Below are positions 1-11,000 of a stretch of 24,494 bases of DNA, in pieces. The stretch lies in the NCBI RefSeq assembly GCF_000611645.1, contig NW_014013617.1:12207-36700 (forward strand). Direction: 5' to 3'. A model generated the notes under the pieces. That model worked only from the letters and a program-made list of their open reading frames with translations, did no database searches and was not told where the DNA came from. How positions within the stretch are numbered: position 1 is the first letter of the stretch; every line of letters begins with the position of its first letter. Source of the stretch: Monoraphidium neglectum. Lineage: Eukaryota; Chlorophyta; Chlorophyceae; Sphaeropleales; Selenastraceae. Made by a program: the position numbers and the translations under genes.

Positions 1-23
1 CACGCACACACACACACACACGC

Positions 24-86
<63 letters not shown>

Positions 87-95
87 AACCCACAG
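1..95. repeat. (CA)n microsatellite in transporter intron
   Basis: Almost pure CA dinucleotide repeat with a few CG interruptions fills the left edge and ends at the CCCACAG acceptor of the first visible transporter exon. It is the 3' part of an intron whose donor lies outside the window. Such tracts vary in length and can form left-handed DNA; no coding role is seen. Confidence 0.9.
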
Positions 96-2783
96 GTGAG
101 GCGCCGCTACTGGCCCCAGCTGGTCATCACGGTGCTGATCCCTGCCTTCCAGCAGCTCACGGGCATCAACGCCATCATGTGAGAGGGAGGCCCAACCGGC
201 GAGGCGCGGCCGATAGAGGGTTGGGGTTGGGAGGGTGGGTGGGTGGGTTGGGCTAGCAGGAGCCGCTGAGTTGTACTTTTAGCCCCTGTTATCAACACTG
301 AATTTCAAGGCATGCGCATATGCGGTATTCGGGTCTTACAATGGCGATACGCCCTGCGTTGCTGCAGACAAGATCGGGTCCCGATTGCATCCCGACACGC
401 CCGCCCTCTGCAGGTTTTATGCGCCCCAGCTGTTCCAGGCGACCGGCGCATCCTCCAACGCCTCCCTGCTGGCGTCGGTGGTGACGGGCGCGGTCAACGT
501 GGTGTCTACGCTGGTGGCCATCGTGGTGGTGGACAGGTGGGCCGGGAGTGTGCAGAGGGACGCGCATGTTTGGCAGCTCAGCAGGTGGCTGAGTGGCCCG
601 ACGATGAGCCTGCTGCCATGGGCGTCGGCGGTCTGTGGCGAGAGGGCTGCACGGGCTGGTTGATCAAAAGCGTGCCCCTGTGCGTCCCACTATTGGCCGC
701 AGGGCGGGGCGCCGCTTCTTGTTCCTGCAGGGCGGTGCTCAGGTGAGTTGGGGCGCAGCCTAGGCCGGAGCCACTGTTGCGTCTTGCTGCACACGTGCTC
801 AAAGGGGCGCGCCAGCGTGTCCCCAGCACTCCTTGCTGTTCCGCCCGTGCCCCTTGACTACCTGTCCCTGCTGACTCTGCATTTATCAGGACATCGTCCT
901 GAGTTGAAAGAGCATGTATTGCATTCTCACATCTCTTCCAAACCCTGTCAATGCTGTCCCTCAATACAGATGCTTGCGTGTGAGGTTGCCGTGGGCATCT
1001 TGATCCACTACAACTTCATGTCGCCAGGTCAGTCCGAAGGCACAGCCCTCACAGAAAGCACTTGTCCACCACTTTTGTATGCCCAATTCTCAATTTGGCC
1101 TGTTTGCTTCTCCTGCATCGGCCATGGAAATGCAGCAATGCCTTCCCACGCTTATAATGCAGGATCAGGGCAGGCTGTGACATGCGATGCTGCTCCGCAG
1201 ACACACCGTCATCATGCCATTGTGCTCTTGCGTCCCCTGCTCCACACACGCACACCGCACGTGCGCGTGCACACACACACACACACACACGCACACCGCA
1301 CGTGCGCGTGCACACACACACACACACACGCGCGCGCACACACACACGTTTTCATGCATGCCAGCACTCACACTCGCGCACCTCCTACATCCTCGCGACC
1401 GCAGGCAACACTGCAATGAGCTCGGCTATTGTGGCACTCATCTGCATCTACGTGGCCGGCTTCGCCTGGTCCTGGGGGCCCCTGGGCTGGCTGGTGCCCT
1501 CAGAGATCCAGCCCCTGGAGACACGCGCCGCAGGCATGGGCATCGCGACCCTCACCAACTTCCTGTTCACTTTCCTCATCGGCCAGGTCTTCCTGGTGGG
1601 TCCCCAGTCGACTGCCGGGCGCGGCACATGGGGTGGCGCAAGGGGTCGTGCGTGGGGCGCGAGGGGCGTGTGTTGCAATGTGTGTGTTTGTGTTCGCGGG
1701 GAATCGGCGTTTGCGGCAGATTTTGCATGGCGGGTGGATTTGCAATTTGGTGGCGGGCCCTGGTAGTATATATGAGAGGGGGTTGGGGGAGGGGGAGGCA
1801 ATGAAGTGGACGTCCTCGGTTGAGTTTGACTGAAGCAAGATGGGTACGCTTGATCTGCCCGCCCCCTGGGTCGGCCTCTTCGTCTGTAGGCGCCCACCTG
1901 CTTGACTTTGGTCCGGGTTCCTGTTTGCCGTCCACCCCCAACTCATCCCCACCCCTCTGCCACCCGCCGGCCGCTGTCCACTGTGCTCCCCCTACACTAA
2001 AGACGGGGCTGTGTGACCTCAAGTACGGAATCTTCTTCCTCTTTGCGGGTGAGGGATGCGGACGGCGCGGCGCTTCACAAGTCCCATACTGCCCTGCCCT
2101 TTTGGCCCACACGGAGCGCCTTAGAGCGAGCCTGTGCAGCGCGCGTCCTCAGTTGTGCGACCTGTCCATGCCCACCCTGCAAACGCCACCCTCGCGCATC
2201 CTGTCCGCCACGGCAGGCTTTGTGCTCCTGATGTCGCTGTTTGTGTTCTTCTGTGTCCCTGAGACCAAGGGTGTGCCCATTGAGGAGCTGAATGAGGTCA
2301 TCATGCAGGTGGGTTGTCAAGACAGCCGCGTAGCTTACTGCCAATCTGTGTTTCAGCCATGGATTGCGGTCGTTACACGCCCCGCGGTCGCCCGCTCCTG
2401 GAGCCACCCACGCTCATGGGGTCGCCATGGCACATGAGCGAACCATCAATCAAAGTTCTGCGTGCCGCATGCGCTGCGGCTGCCAGCTAGTGGGGCGAGG
2501 GTTGGCTTGGTGGGTGGCTGGCCAAAAGGGAGCACCAAGGGGGGGAGGGTTTGGCCGACGGCTGGAAGACGCGCAGACGCTTTTGGGCCGGTTATGCTTT
2601 GACTTGGTGCAGCAGAGGCGATGCCTCCAACGCGCATCTGCGTGGCTGCCCCATCCCTCACTGCAGAAGCACTGGCTTTGGAGCCACGTGGTGAAGGGCG
2701 CGCCGCGCCCCGAGAACGGGTCAGCGGCGACAGTTGCCCCAACCAAGGCTGCTCGGCCGCCAAAGGACACGGCCGCCGTATAG
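96..2783 (+). CDS. Hexose/H+ symporter, HUP/STP type, 5' partial
   Basis: 3' half of a major-facilitator sugar porter that would import hexose with protons across the plasma membrane. Eight exons join in phase: 96-178, 414-536, 703-742, 970-1027, 1405-1595, 2003-2048, 2217-2308 and 2667-2783, giving 249 C-terminal residues; Chlorella HUP1 has about 530. Visible family landmarks in order are [46 protein letters not shown] followed by [23 protein letters not shown], and the closing [15 protein letters not shown], then KHWLWSHVV before a short cytosolic tail and TAG at 2781-2783. These are classic sugar-porter signatures, and the residues around [10 protein letters not shown] match the algal and plant hexose transporters best. 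The 2003 acceptor (AAG) and the short loop between exons 4 and 5 are the least certain points. The N-terminal half lies left of the window. Confidence 0.9.
1250..1340. repeat. Duplicated CA-rich unit in transporter intron
   Basis: A unit of about 41 bp starting GCACACCGCACGTGCGCGTG and continuing as a CA run occurs twice in tandem (about 1250-1290 and 1291-1329), followed by CG/CA alternation to 1347. It lies in the intron 1028-1404. The unit contains a palindromic GCACGTGC core. Alternating purine-pyrimidine sequence over about 90 bp could form left-handed DNA; this is an inference. Confidence 0.85.
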
Positions 2784-4035
2784 GCCTTCTGCTACGACGC
2801 AACCGCATGCTCCTCGGCCCAGCCACTCGGAACGCGGCTGCGCCAGGGGCCAGGGAATAGGAGGGGTGGCCCAAGGGGCGCCCCTTAGTTGCTCCTGCTC
2901 AGGCAGCGCGGGTCAGTGCTGCAATGCCTGCGCGGAGGGTTTGGACGACGGACGGCTTCGAATGTTTGCTGGTGGATGGAAATCGTGCCTTACCAACAAA
3001 ACCAGAGCATGGCAGTGGCTTCGATCAACCACAGAGCAGGTGTCAAGCCGTTGCTGGTTAGGTATCGCAATAAAAGCCTCGGATCCATCAATTCGTCCTG
3101 CTTCTGCTGGCAACACACCTGCCCGGCGCCGGCGTCTGGCCTGCAACTCGCGTGGGAGCTTTCTCAGGCAAACACCAAGGCCGGCAATTTTGCCTCTGCC
3201 AGGCCCGCACTTTGCTGCGCCTTGTCAGGCCATTTGATAAAGTTTTTGCCCGCAAGCAATAACATATCAGGACTCTACCCCTGTTGAATGCACCGCTTTT
3301 GGAAGTCAAACTGGAGTTTTTTGATCCGCAACCGTGGCTGAACCTTGATTGGTTGCGCGGCTCCTTTGAGATGCAAGGTATTTCGGTGCTGATTCCCCAG
3401 CTGCTCTTGCGAGCAGCAACCAGCATGCACACTGATCTTGCAGCCCACCCAGCTAGCCCACCCAGCAGATCTGTTTGTTGCCGGGCGGGGTAGATGTACC
3501 ATTTCACCTTTGCGCAGCGGCAAACCCGCGTTTTGCTCAATTTGATGTGTTGTTTGACTGCATGAATGTCATGTGCGCAATGCCGGTTTGAACAGCAAGT
3601 AGACGTCCTACTCCTCGTGCAAAACTCTCTCGCATTTTAAGGAGCCAAGGCTGCGATCCAAAGCGCGCGAGCGCTTGTACAGGCGCACATATGGAGGGGT
3701 TGACCGCCGGCAAGAACGGTACCGGTGCATCGTGGGAGCTGCATCACAACAACATTAGCTACCGCAGTGATATAGCTGTGTTAGAGTACAAGCGTGCGTT
3801 GATGCAAGTTGTGACAGGCGGCTTGCCATCATCGGAACTCCGCAACAGCGTGCGTCAGCGCGTCGGCCAGGTAGGTGAGCAGCATCTGCTCGCGCATTGG
3901 TGCACATGCAGTCATTTGCCCCCATATCACTACGGCCTACTGCCCATTTTGAGCTTTGAAGTATAGAGGTGTCACGGCAACAGCAACTTCGAAAAATTTG
4001 ATCCCAACCAATCTGGGCATCCCATCATCGGGGCC
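2784..4035. other. Intergenic region, transporter to ALG7
   Basis: About 1.25 kb between the transporter stop and the ALG7 start. It should hold the transporter 3' UTR and the ALG7 promoter and 5' UTR. An AATAAA is present at 3069-3074, but it is unclear that this lineage uses it. Open frames here do not resemble known proteins. One stretch, 3691-3868, starts with ATG, ends at a good donor (CAG|GTAGGTGAG) and can be joined in phase to ALG7; it is discussed as a finding. Confidence 0.6.
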
Positions 4036-5274
4036 ATGGCGGTCCCACGGCCAATGCAGCTTGCGCTGCTGACGGCCCTGGGGCTTGCAGGCCCAGCATA
4101 CTTCCTGTTTCAGATCGAGGACCAGAAGACTTTCCGATCCATCCTCATCAGCGCGGCCGTGAGCCTCGCGGGTTTCTTTGTGGCAAGGTGGCTGGTACCG
4201 CTAGTGGCGCAGAAGACTCTATCCCGCGGCATATGCGGCAAGGACCTCAACAAGCAGGGCACACCCGGCGCAGACACGCCGATCCCCGAGTCGGCGGGCC
4301 TTGCGCCGGCGTGCGCCTTTCTGCTGTGCATCATCTGCTTTGAGCTGCTGCACTACTATGACGCGGACAGCATCGTCGCCTTTGTGACGAGCGGCTTTCG
4401 GGGCAAGCTGCGGCTGGAGGCGCTGCCAGACGCGTGGCTGGTTGATTACAACGCCGCCCTCGCCACAATCTGCTTCATGGTGTTCCTGGGCTTCGCGGAC
4501 GACGTTCTTGACATCCGATGGCGCGTCAAGCTCATCCTGCCGCTGTTTGCGTCGCTGCCACTCCTCGTCGCGTACAGCGGAGGGACCGGCGTCGCCGTGC
4601 CCAAGCCGCTGCAGGCCGCGATCGGGCTACCGTCGTTCCTCGAGCTCGGGCCCCTGTACAAGGCCTACATGGTCGCCCTCACCATCTTTTGCACTAACAG
4701 CATCAACATCCTCGCCGGCGTCAACGGCCTCGAGGCCGGCCAGACGTTCATCGTCGCGTGCGCGCTGCTGCTGCACAACCTGATCGAGCTCTCGGGGTTT
4801 GCAGGCGGCGTGCCCGCGCTGCGCGACGCGCACCTCTTCTCGGTGTACCTAGTGCTGCCGCTCGCGGCCACCACCATGGGCCTGCTGGCCTTCAATTGGT
4901 ACCCCAGCCGCGTCTTCGTGGGAGACACCTTCACCTACTTTGCGGGCATGACCATCGCCGTCGCGGGCATCCTCGGCCACCAGTCCGAGACGCTGCTGCT
5001 GTTCCTAATTCCCCAGGTCTTCAACTTTGTTTATTCAACGCCGCAGCTGTTTGGGCTCGTGCCCTGCCCGCGCCACCGGCTGCCGGTGTTTGACCCGAAG
5101 ACCGGCCTGCTGCGGCCGAAGGACAAACCGGATTGGAACCTGGTCAACCTGACGCTGCAGCTGTTCGGAAACTGCAGCGAGAACGCGCTGTGCGTGCGGA
5201 TCCTCGCGCTGCAGGTGGCGTGCTGCGCGTTTGGTTTTGGCGTGCGGTGGGCGCTGCAGGGCATCTACAAGTGA
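4036..5274 (+). CDS. ALG7: UDP-GlcNAc:dolichyl-phosphate GlcNAc-1-P transferase
   Basis: Catalyses the first committed step of N-glycan precursor assembly: transfer of GlcNAc-1-phosphate from UDP-GlcNAc to dolichyl phosphate at the ER membrane (the tunicamycin target, DPAGT1/GPT in animals and plants). The 412-residue product matches the family length (human 408) and is strongly hydrophobic with about ten membrane segments. Conserved motifs appear in the expected order: GKDLNK and IPESAGL near residues 73-92, the catalytic acidic pair in GFADDVLDIRWR (D155, D156), NSINILAGVNGLEAGQT from N221, NWYPSRVFVGDTF from N287 and PCPRHRLPVF around 343-352. The start ATG is in a good context (GGGCCATGGCG) and the N-terminus aligns with family starts. 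Unlike every neighbour it has no intron within the coding region. It could conceivably carry an upstream in-frame exon (3691-3868), but none is needed for a complete enzyme. Confidence 0.95.
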   Translation: MAVPRPMQLALLTALGLAGPAYFLFQIEDQKTFRSILISAAVSLAGFFVARWLVPLVAQKTLSRGICGKDLNKQGTPGADTPIPESAGLAPACAFLLCIICFELLHYYDADSIVAFVTSGFRGKLRLEALPDAWLVDYNAALATICFMVFLGFADDVLDIRWRVKLILPLFASLPLLVAYSGGTGVAVPKPLQAAIGLPSFLELGPLYKAYMVALTIFCTNSINILAGVNGLEAGQTFIVACALLLHNLIELSGFAGGVPALRDAHLFSVYLVLPLAATTMGLLAFNWYPSRVFVGDTFTYFAGMTIAVAGILGHQSETLLLFLIPQVFNFVYSTPQLFGLVPCPRHRLPVFDPKTGLLRPKDKPDWNLVNLTLQLFGNCSENALCVRILALQVACCAFGFGVRWALQGIYK

Positions 5275-5963
5275 CGTGCGCCGCGAGGCCTGCACCGTCC
5301 AGTGTGCGTGGCTGGTGCCTGCTTGTGGTTTGAAGATTCTAGATAGCTGCTGTTTTATGGCTCCTGTACTGGCTTTGAATTGCACTGCGGAACTGCCGCG
5401 GTCCGCGGCAGCGAAGCGCTGGCAGGAGGCAGAAATCTGCGATGTTCATGCCTGCGCGTTTGTAGTCATTCAATACCTGTCCCGCACCACGGGTCTCAAT
5501 TGCAGCATTAATCCTTTATGTCCTCTGATGTAACCCCTAGTCACTCTGTTTTTGAGCAGACCCTCAAGGTTGCACTGCCTTGGGCCAACGCTGTGCACTC
5601 ACCCCAGCGCAGACCCCTCAACTCCTGGACGGAGTGGCACTACCCATCATGCTCGAGGTGGTCAGTTAGTGCGAGTCGATTCAATCACCGACTAAAGCTC
5701 AATGATGACATCACGTATACATTCGCGAACTCAAGGGCAAAGCAGCTACGAAACCGCCGCGGCTACCGCAACGCGGGGCACCCACGTCACATAACCGTGT
5801 GACAAGGAGAAATGTGCCTGTAGAATGCTCTTAAAAATCTTGGTCGTCTGGAACGGGACATCCCTGCTGATTCGCGTTGTCCGGCTACTCGGAAAGGTGC
5901 GAGCCTTTCCTCGACGACAAAAAAATGCATGAAAAGGTTCTTCATAAGCCCCCGTAGAGCCTC
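5275..5963. other. Intergenic region, ALG7 to coiled-coil gene
   Basis: ALG7 3' UTR and the presumed promoter of the next + strand gene. Contains a short ATG frame (5518-5802) with no recognisable features, judged non-coding. A TGTAA at 5529-5533 may be the ALG7 polyadenylation signal. Nothing else is recognised. Confidence 0.6.
5529..5533 (+). terminator. Possible TGTAA polyadenylation signal (ALG7)
   Basis: TGTAA, the usual chlorophyte poly(A) signal, lies about 255 nt after the ALG7 stop. A 5-mer occurs by chance often, so position is the only support. Confidence 0.3.
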
Positions 5964-7358
5964 ATGGCCCAGCAGATCGCCGCCGGAGGTACTTGAAGTG
6001 CGGGAACGTCCCGCGTCCTGCGTGAGGCGACAACAACTGTTGCAGAGATCCCTTTTAGTTTGATCCACACACAATCATTCGGAACTCTGACTGTGCGCAC
6101 AACCGCCTCGCAGGCGCGGAGAGGACGCCATGGGAAGCGCCAGGATGCAGGCGTGTTTTGCCCCGTCGATCGAACCGGCAGCCTTGTGTTTGTGCCGCTG
6201 GCGGTGAACCCCTTGTTTCTTGACAACCATCAGGCAGACGGTGCTGTGAGCAGCAATACCCCAAACCTGCCATGGGAAGGCGAGCTGCTGACGATTGCCG
6301 CTGCCGAGGGTATCAAGCGGCAGCTGAGTGGGTGCGACCCGTGGACGCTGCTTGCCCGCCTGGATCAGCGGCAGGCCTCGTCAGCAGCCAGCGACCAGGA
6401 AGCAGCAGCAACAACAGCAGGCGGGGCGCAGCCGGCGCCTTCCGCACTGGCGGCTGCGGCAGCGCTCGAGGACCGCAGCAACGCCGCGCTCGCAACGGCG
6501 GCCGTTGCCGGCGACGCGGGGATGAGCCGCCTGCCCTATAAGGTGCGGGAGCAGGTGGAGGCGGCCGTCATCACCGCCCTCGGCGCGCGCATCCGCCCGC
6601 TGCTCGCGCTCGTCGCCGCGGAGCGCGCGGCGCTCGAGGCGCACGCGGTCGAGATCGAGGCGCGGGAGTGCAGCGTGGCGGCGCGCGAGCGGTGGCTGCA
6701 GCAGCGCGAGCTACAGCTTGCAGCAGGCGGGGACGGCTCCCCGTGCAGCACAGGGTTGGTTCTGATTGGAGCATACGATGATGAGCTGTCAGCTGACTCC
6801 ATCTCGACTCTGGGCAGCGACTGCATCGGGCGTGATGGGAGCGCCAGCTACGTAGCCGCCGAAACTGGCGAGGGGGACGCCGCCGAGTGCGAGGACAGAG
6901 CTGATTCCCTGGCGGGCGAGGCGCAGAACAGGCTGGGGCATGCTGATGTGGCATCTGCAGGAAGCAACATGCACAGCAGTGGGGGCTACAACCACATACT
7001 GCGTCGCACGGTGCCCGCGTCGCGCATCTGGCGCCGCGCCAGCGTGGGGGCCCTGGGGCCAGCACGCGCCGCGAGCAGCATGGCGGAGCGCAGGGCCAGC
7101 GTTGGCAGCACATGCAGCACGAGCAGCGGCACCAGCTGTGGATCCCGCAGGGGTTTGCGAGCGGTTATGTCACTCCAGGAGCTCCTCACACCCTCAAAGC
7201 CGCTGGGCATCTTGAAGCGCAGCCTGTCGGCGCGAGAGACGCAGCAGCGGGCGGCAGGCGGCAGCGTAGGGGTTGGCGCACAGCAGGCGGCTGGGTACCC
7301 CCTGACGGGTGCCAACCGCACGCTTTCTCTGCGCAGGAGCCGCGTCAGCTGGCGGTAG
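5964..7358 (+). CDS. Unrecognised coiled-coil protein with RRASVG motifs
   Basis: No family recognised. A frame open from 5997 to the stop at 7356-7358 encodes about 440 residues but has no upstream ATG of its own; its first internal ATG is at 6522. The best start found is ATG 5964 (CTCATGGCC) in a mini-exon 5964-5988, joined after a 57-nt GT-AG intron (5989-6045) to 6046-7358, giving a 445-residue protein beginning MAQQIAAGEIPFSLIHTQSF. Residues about 10-115 look like ordered sequence. An Ala/Gln-rich linker follows, then a likely coiled coil at about 176-239 (AAERAALEAHAVEIEARE region), then a Ser/Gly-rich acidic stretch. The basic C-terminal part holds two RRASVG sequences (338-343 and 357-362), which fit the basophilic (PKA-type) kinase consensus, and ends in RRSRVSWR. 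No membrane segment is seen. The intron is shorter than any other in the window, so the start is uncertain; the long frame itself is probably real. Confidence 0.55.
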
Positions 7359-8080
7359 GCAAGAGCCAGCGTACATTTGGCACGGATTTGGCAGCGCAAC
7401 CAATGCAACATGACTTTCTTGACTGCAGTGTGGCTTCATCCACAACATCCCCCTCTCCGTCTGTTCCTTACCCGGCACAGCCCAGTATCGCCAATTGGAC
7501 AAACCAACCTACCTTCTGCAGTGACATGGTGTTTGAACGTACTGACTCATTGTCGTGACACCCCTTCCAAGAGCTGTGCATATGCGCTCACACCCATCCC
7601 ACTTGCTTTACCACTGTTTATGAGCAAATTATGTGAGCAGCAGCAGCAGCAGCGCCGGCGTCGGAAGTTTGATGGGTGTGATACCGTCAACACGCGATGT
7701 AAACAACATACGTGTTGCCCAGGGGTAGCCCCATGCATGCAGGGCGTGATGATCGCAACACATTGTGGTTGGTTGCTCGGTGCCGCCTGTCAGCTTGTGG
7801 TTGTGTCGCAGTCGCAATCAACAAGACAGTACGGTATGTGAGATGCGAGCCTGGTCAACTCAACACGAGTTGGTCATGGTCAATAAGGGGCAAACTCATA
7901 AGGGTCAATTGCAGCTACATGTGATGCACCAACCAGGGTGCCCCGGACGTTGCATGGCTTCCCCTTGCCCAGATCGGCATGCACAGAATGAAAACTTGAG
8001 CCTCCGCCTCAGGCGCAGATGTGCATTTCCCCGTGTCATTTGCGTCGCCCCTGCCCCTTGACAGGCCCATGACCTCTGCC
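7359..8080. other. Convergent intergenic region
   Basis: 3' UTRs of the coiled-coil gene (+) and the p25-alpha gene (-). Holds a (CAG)5 run at 7638-7652 and TGTAA at 7698-7702, about 340 nt after the + strand stop. No TTACA (TGTAA on the minus strand) was found for the opposing gene. Short frames here look non-coding. Confidence 0.6.
7698..7702 (+). terminator. Possible TGTAA polyadenylation signal (coiled-coil gene)
   Basis: TGTAA in the convergent spacer, suitably placed for the 5964-7358 gene. Supported by position only. Confidence 0.3.
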
Positions 8081-11000
8081 TCAGCAGTCCCTGCCGCCGC
8101 CGCCCGCGCCTGCCGCAGCGGGCGTGCGCCGCGCGTCGTCGTGGAAGCGCACCGCGTCCGGCGTGGTGGCGCTCCCGATGGCGGGCCCGCCGCAGCCCTC
8201 GACGGCGGACGCGACGGCGTCCAGGGCGCAGCCCTTGGCGTCGGCCACCATCTGCAGAGCGCGCCTGAACTCGTCGAAACCAATCTTCTTCGCCCCCTGC
8301 GTGAGGCGCGCGCGGGAGGGAGGGGGGGAATATGGACAGTGTCAGGGCGCAGCGTGCGTGGCTGCATATGAAGGCATGTGTGCAGATTGCCCAGAACTGG
8401 GCACGGCAAAACGGCTCCACTGATACCCAGCGTGCTCGGCACCCACCTTGGCTTTTGCCTTGGTGAAGATGAGGTCGACAGAGGTCAGGCTGAGCTTTTT
8501 ACCGTCCACCAGGCCAGCCTCGCGGCACAGCTTGGCAAACCTGCGGGGTGGGGTGAAGAGAGGGGGTGTTGGGGGATAAGACATGACGAGGTGCAGCCCC
8601 GTGCAGAGCATGCAGCAGTAAGATTTTACATTTCACTGGCTGGCATGCTCAACAGATCGCGCGCAGTGCGCGGCCCCGGCGTGGGCACATCTCACACGCA
8701 GGATGCGCCCAGCCCCACACCCACCTGAAGCCGTCCATCTGCACCGCCCCCAGCGTGGCCGGCCCCTTGCCCACGCTGTCGGGTGTCGCGGCGAACGTCT
8801 GAAACCGCCGCACGGGCGGCGTGGCCGCGGCCGCGGCCCGTGCGCCGCCGGCGTCGCGGTCGTGGATGCCAAAGCGCGCAAAGGAGGCAAACACGTCCTG
8901 CAGGGGCGCGGGCCCCGACAAAGCCGCGTCGTCGCCTGACGGTTTTTCGACAGGGAGGAGGCGTGATCTCAGAGGCGATGCTATATGCTGGACCCACCCC
9001 AATCCAGGTGTCTCTGTCTTGCACTCTTGCCCTCACTGCACTGCCCCGGGCCTGCTACCCCGCCGGCTCGCCCCGGCACCTGCTGTGGCGCAGCGGGTGT
9101 GCGTCAAGGGCCACCTTTGCATAGGAGAGCACGGCAGCAAGACACCATCATTGAACTGCCCCCAGTTTCCGAGCAAGCTCTCACCCGAGTGGGACACCCG
9201 CCGGCTGTTGGCAGCGGTGGGAGCGGCGCTGAGCCCGGGTGTTGTGGGCCCGGTTGACGTGCGGCGCGAGGCGGCGGGCGTCACCACGCGCGACACCGGC
9301 AGCCCCGGGCTCCTGCGGACGGTTTTGTATACAAGCAACGAAGCTTGGCACATGACTCAAATTGATTTTGTGCAAGATCACGCACATGCAGGCCGCAGCA
9401 TGTCAACCCTGCCCACGGCAGCCCTTGCCCACCTGCCAGCGGTCGACACCCGCCTGTCCCTGCAGGCCGCCGCCCCGGCGCCGGGCGCGCCGGGGGCGGC
9501 AGCGTTGGCCGCGGCGGCGCTCTTGTCACGGTCCAGGAAGGCCGCCAGGTCAAACACGTCGTCGACGGCGGTGGGGCCGCCGCGCTTGTGCACGCCCGTG
9601 TATTGAGACCTGCAGGGGATGGACGGGGCCGGTGCGGAGGGGGTGCGCTGCTGCTGCTTGGGGTACACGCGTAGAGAGGAGGGAGCAGCCTGGTGCCGCA
9701 TTCGGCGAGGCAGGGACGCAGCCGTGGACCAGCAGGCCGGCTTGTCAGCCGGAGCGCAGCTCAGTGCTGCTAATGGCTGCCATCGCACGCGAGGATGGTT
9801 GGCAACACATTTGTGGACCTTCTCCCCACCTGTCGTCGTGCAGGCGCACAGCGTCGGCCTTGGTGGCGGTGGCCACAGGGCCGCCCGCCTGAAGCACGCG
9901 CGCCGCCACCTCCTCGAAGCTTGTGCCCTGAGCGAGCGCAGGAGCAAGCACACGGCAGGGGAGGCTGGGCACGACGGCGGCTCTGAGGAAAGCAGCCGCA
10001 AGGCTGGGGCGGCAGCTCAAAGTGAGTCTGCCCAGAAGATTTGGACATTGCAAGGTGCCCTTGTGAAACCAAAAACAAGGAGTCTGCAAGGCATACCTTC
10101 TTGTCGGCAAAGTCACAGAGGGCCGAGAGGAACTGGTCAAAAGTGATGCGACGCACTCCCTTGGACTTGACCTGTGCAGATCACGACAGTCAAAGGTGCG
10201 CAGCAGCCTCACGAACAGGCGTCGCGGTGCGCTGCACGAACGACACGTCGCACGAATGCTTGAAGCCTCGGCAGCCAAGGGGACTCCCGCCCGTTACAAG
10301 CTACGCCGCCCTGCAGCAATCCCTCGCCTGGCCTTCTCAGCGCCACTGCTTGCTGTGCGGCCCCCGCGCACCTTTGCAAAGACGAGGTCGACCGCCGTGG
10401 GCGTGAGGCCGCCGCCCAGCAGCCCCGCGTCGCGCACCATCTTGATCAGCGCCGCGCCGTCCATGTCGCGCGCTGCGGCCTCGCGCGCGCCGAACGACGA
10501 GAACGCGGCAAACACAGAGCGCAGGTCATCTGAATAGGAGGGAACAGTGTATTTGCACAAGGGGTGTGGCAACGCGCGTCAAGATGGGGGTTAAGAGTTT
10601 GGGTCTTTGATGCCATACGTGCATGTGTGGGGTGTGCTCGGGGCAGACGCGATGAAACATGCCGGCGGGTGTGACCCAGGGCCAATCTACTCGGCAGCAG
10701 CCAAGCCACGCGTCAGACATGAGCGTTGTGAGCCGGGGTCGGCGGCCCTCACCCTCGGCCTGGAGCCCCATCTTGGAGCGCAGCTGCTGGCGCGCATGGC
10801 TCACCCCCAGCGTCGCATACCACCTGCAGGAGGGTAGCGTAGGGGTGCGCCGCGTCCACTTCTCCAGGGCAACAAACTCAGCTTTTTGGACTCTTATAGG
10901 GCAGCCCACAAAGAACTTCTGCACCTGCACCCCTGCTGCGACCTGCAATGCGATTCCCCACCACACCACACCCGCAACGCTCGCCATTGCTAAGCCGCGC

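Noticed and set aside
6060..7358. Start of the coiled-coil gene at 6060
   Set aside because: The codon there is TTG, which is not a credible nuclear start in an alga. The frame is open upstream to 5997, and an ATG mini-exon at 5964 fits in phase.
8821..9606. 261-codon + strand frame
   Set aside because: Antisense to three exons of the p25-alpha gene in GC-rich DNA, where stops are rare. It has no recognisable features.
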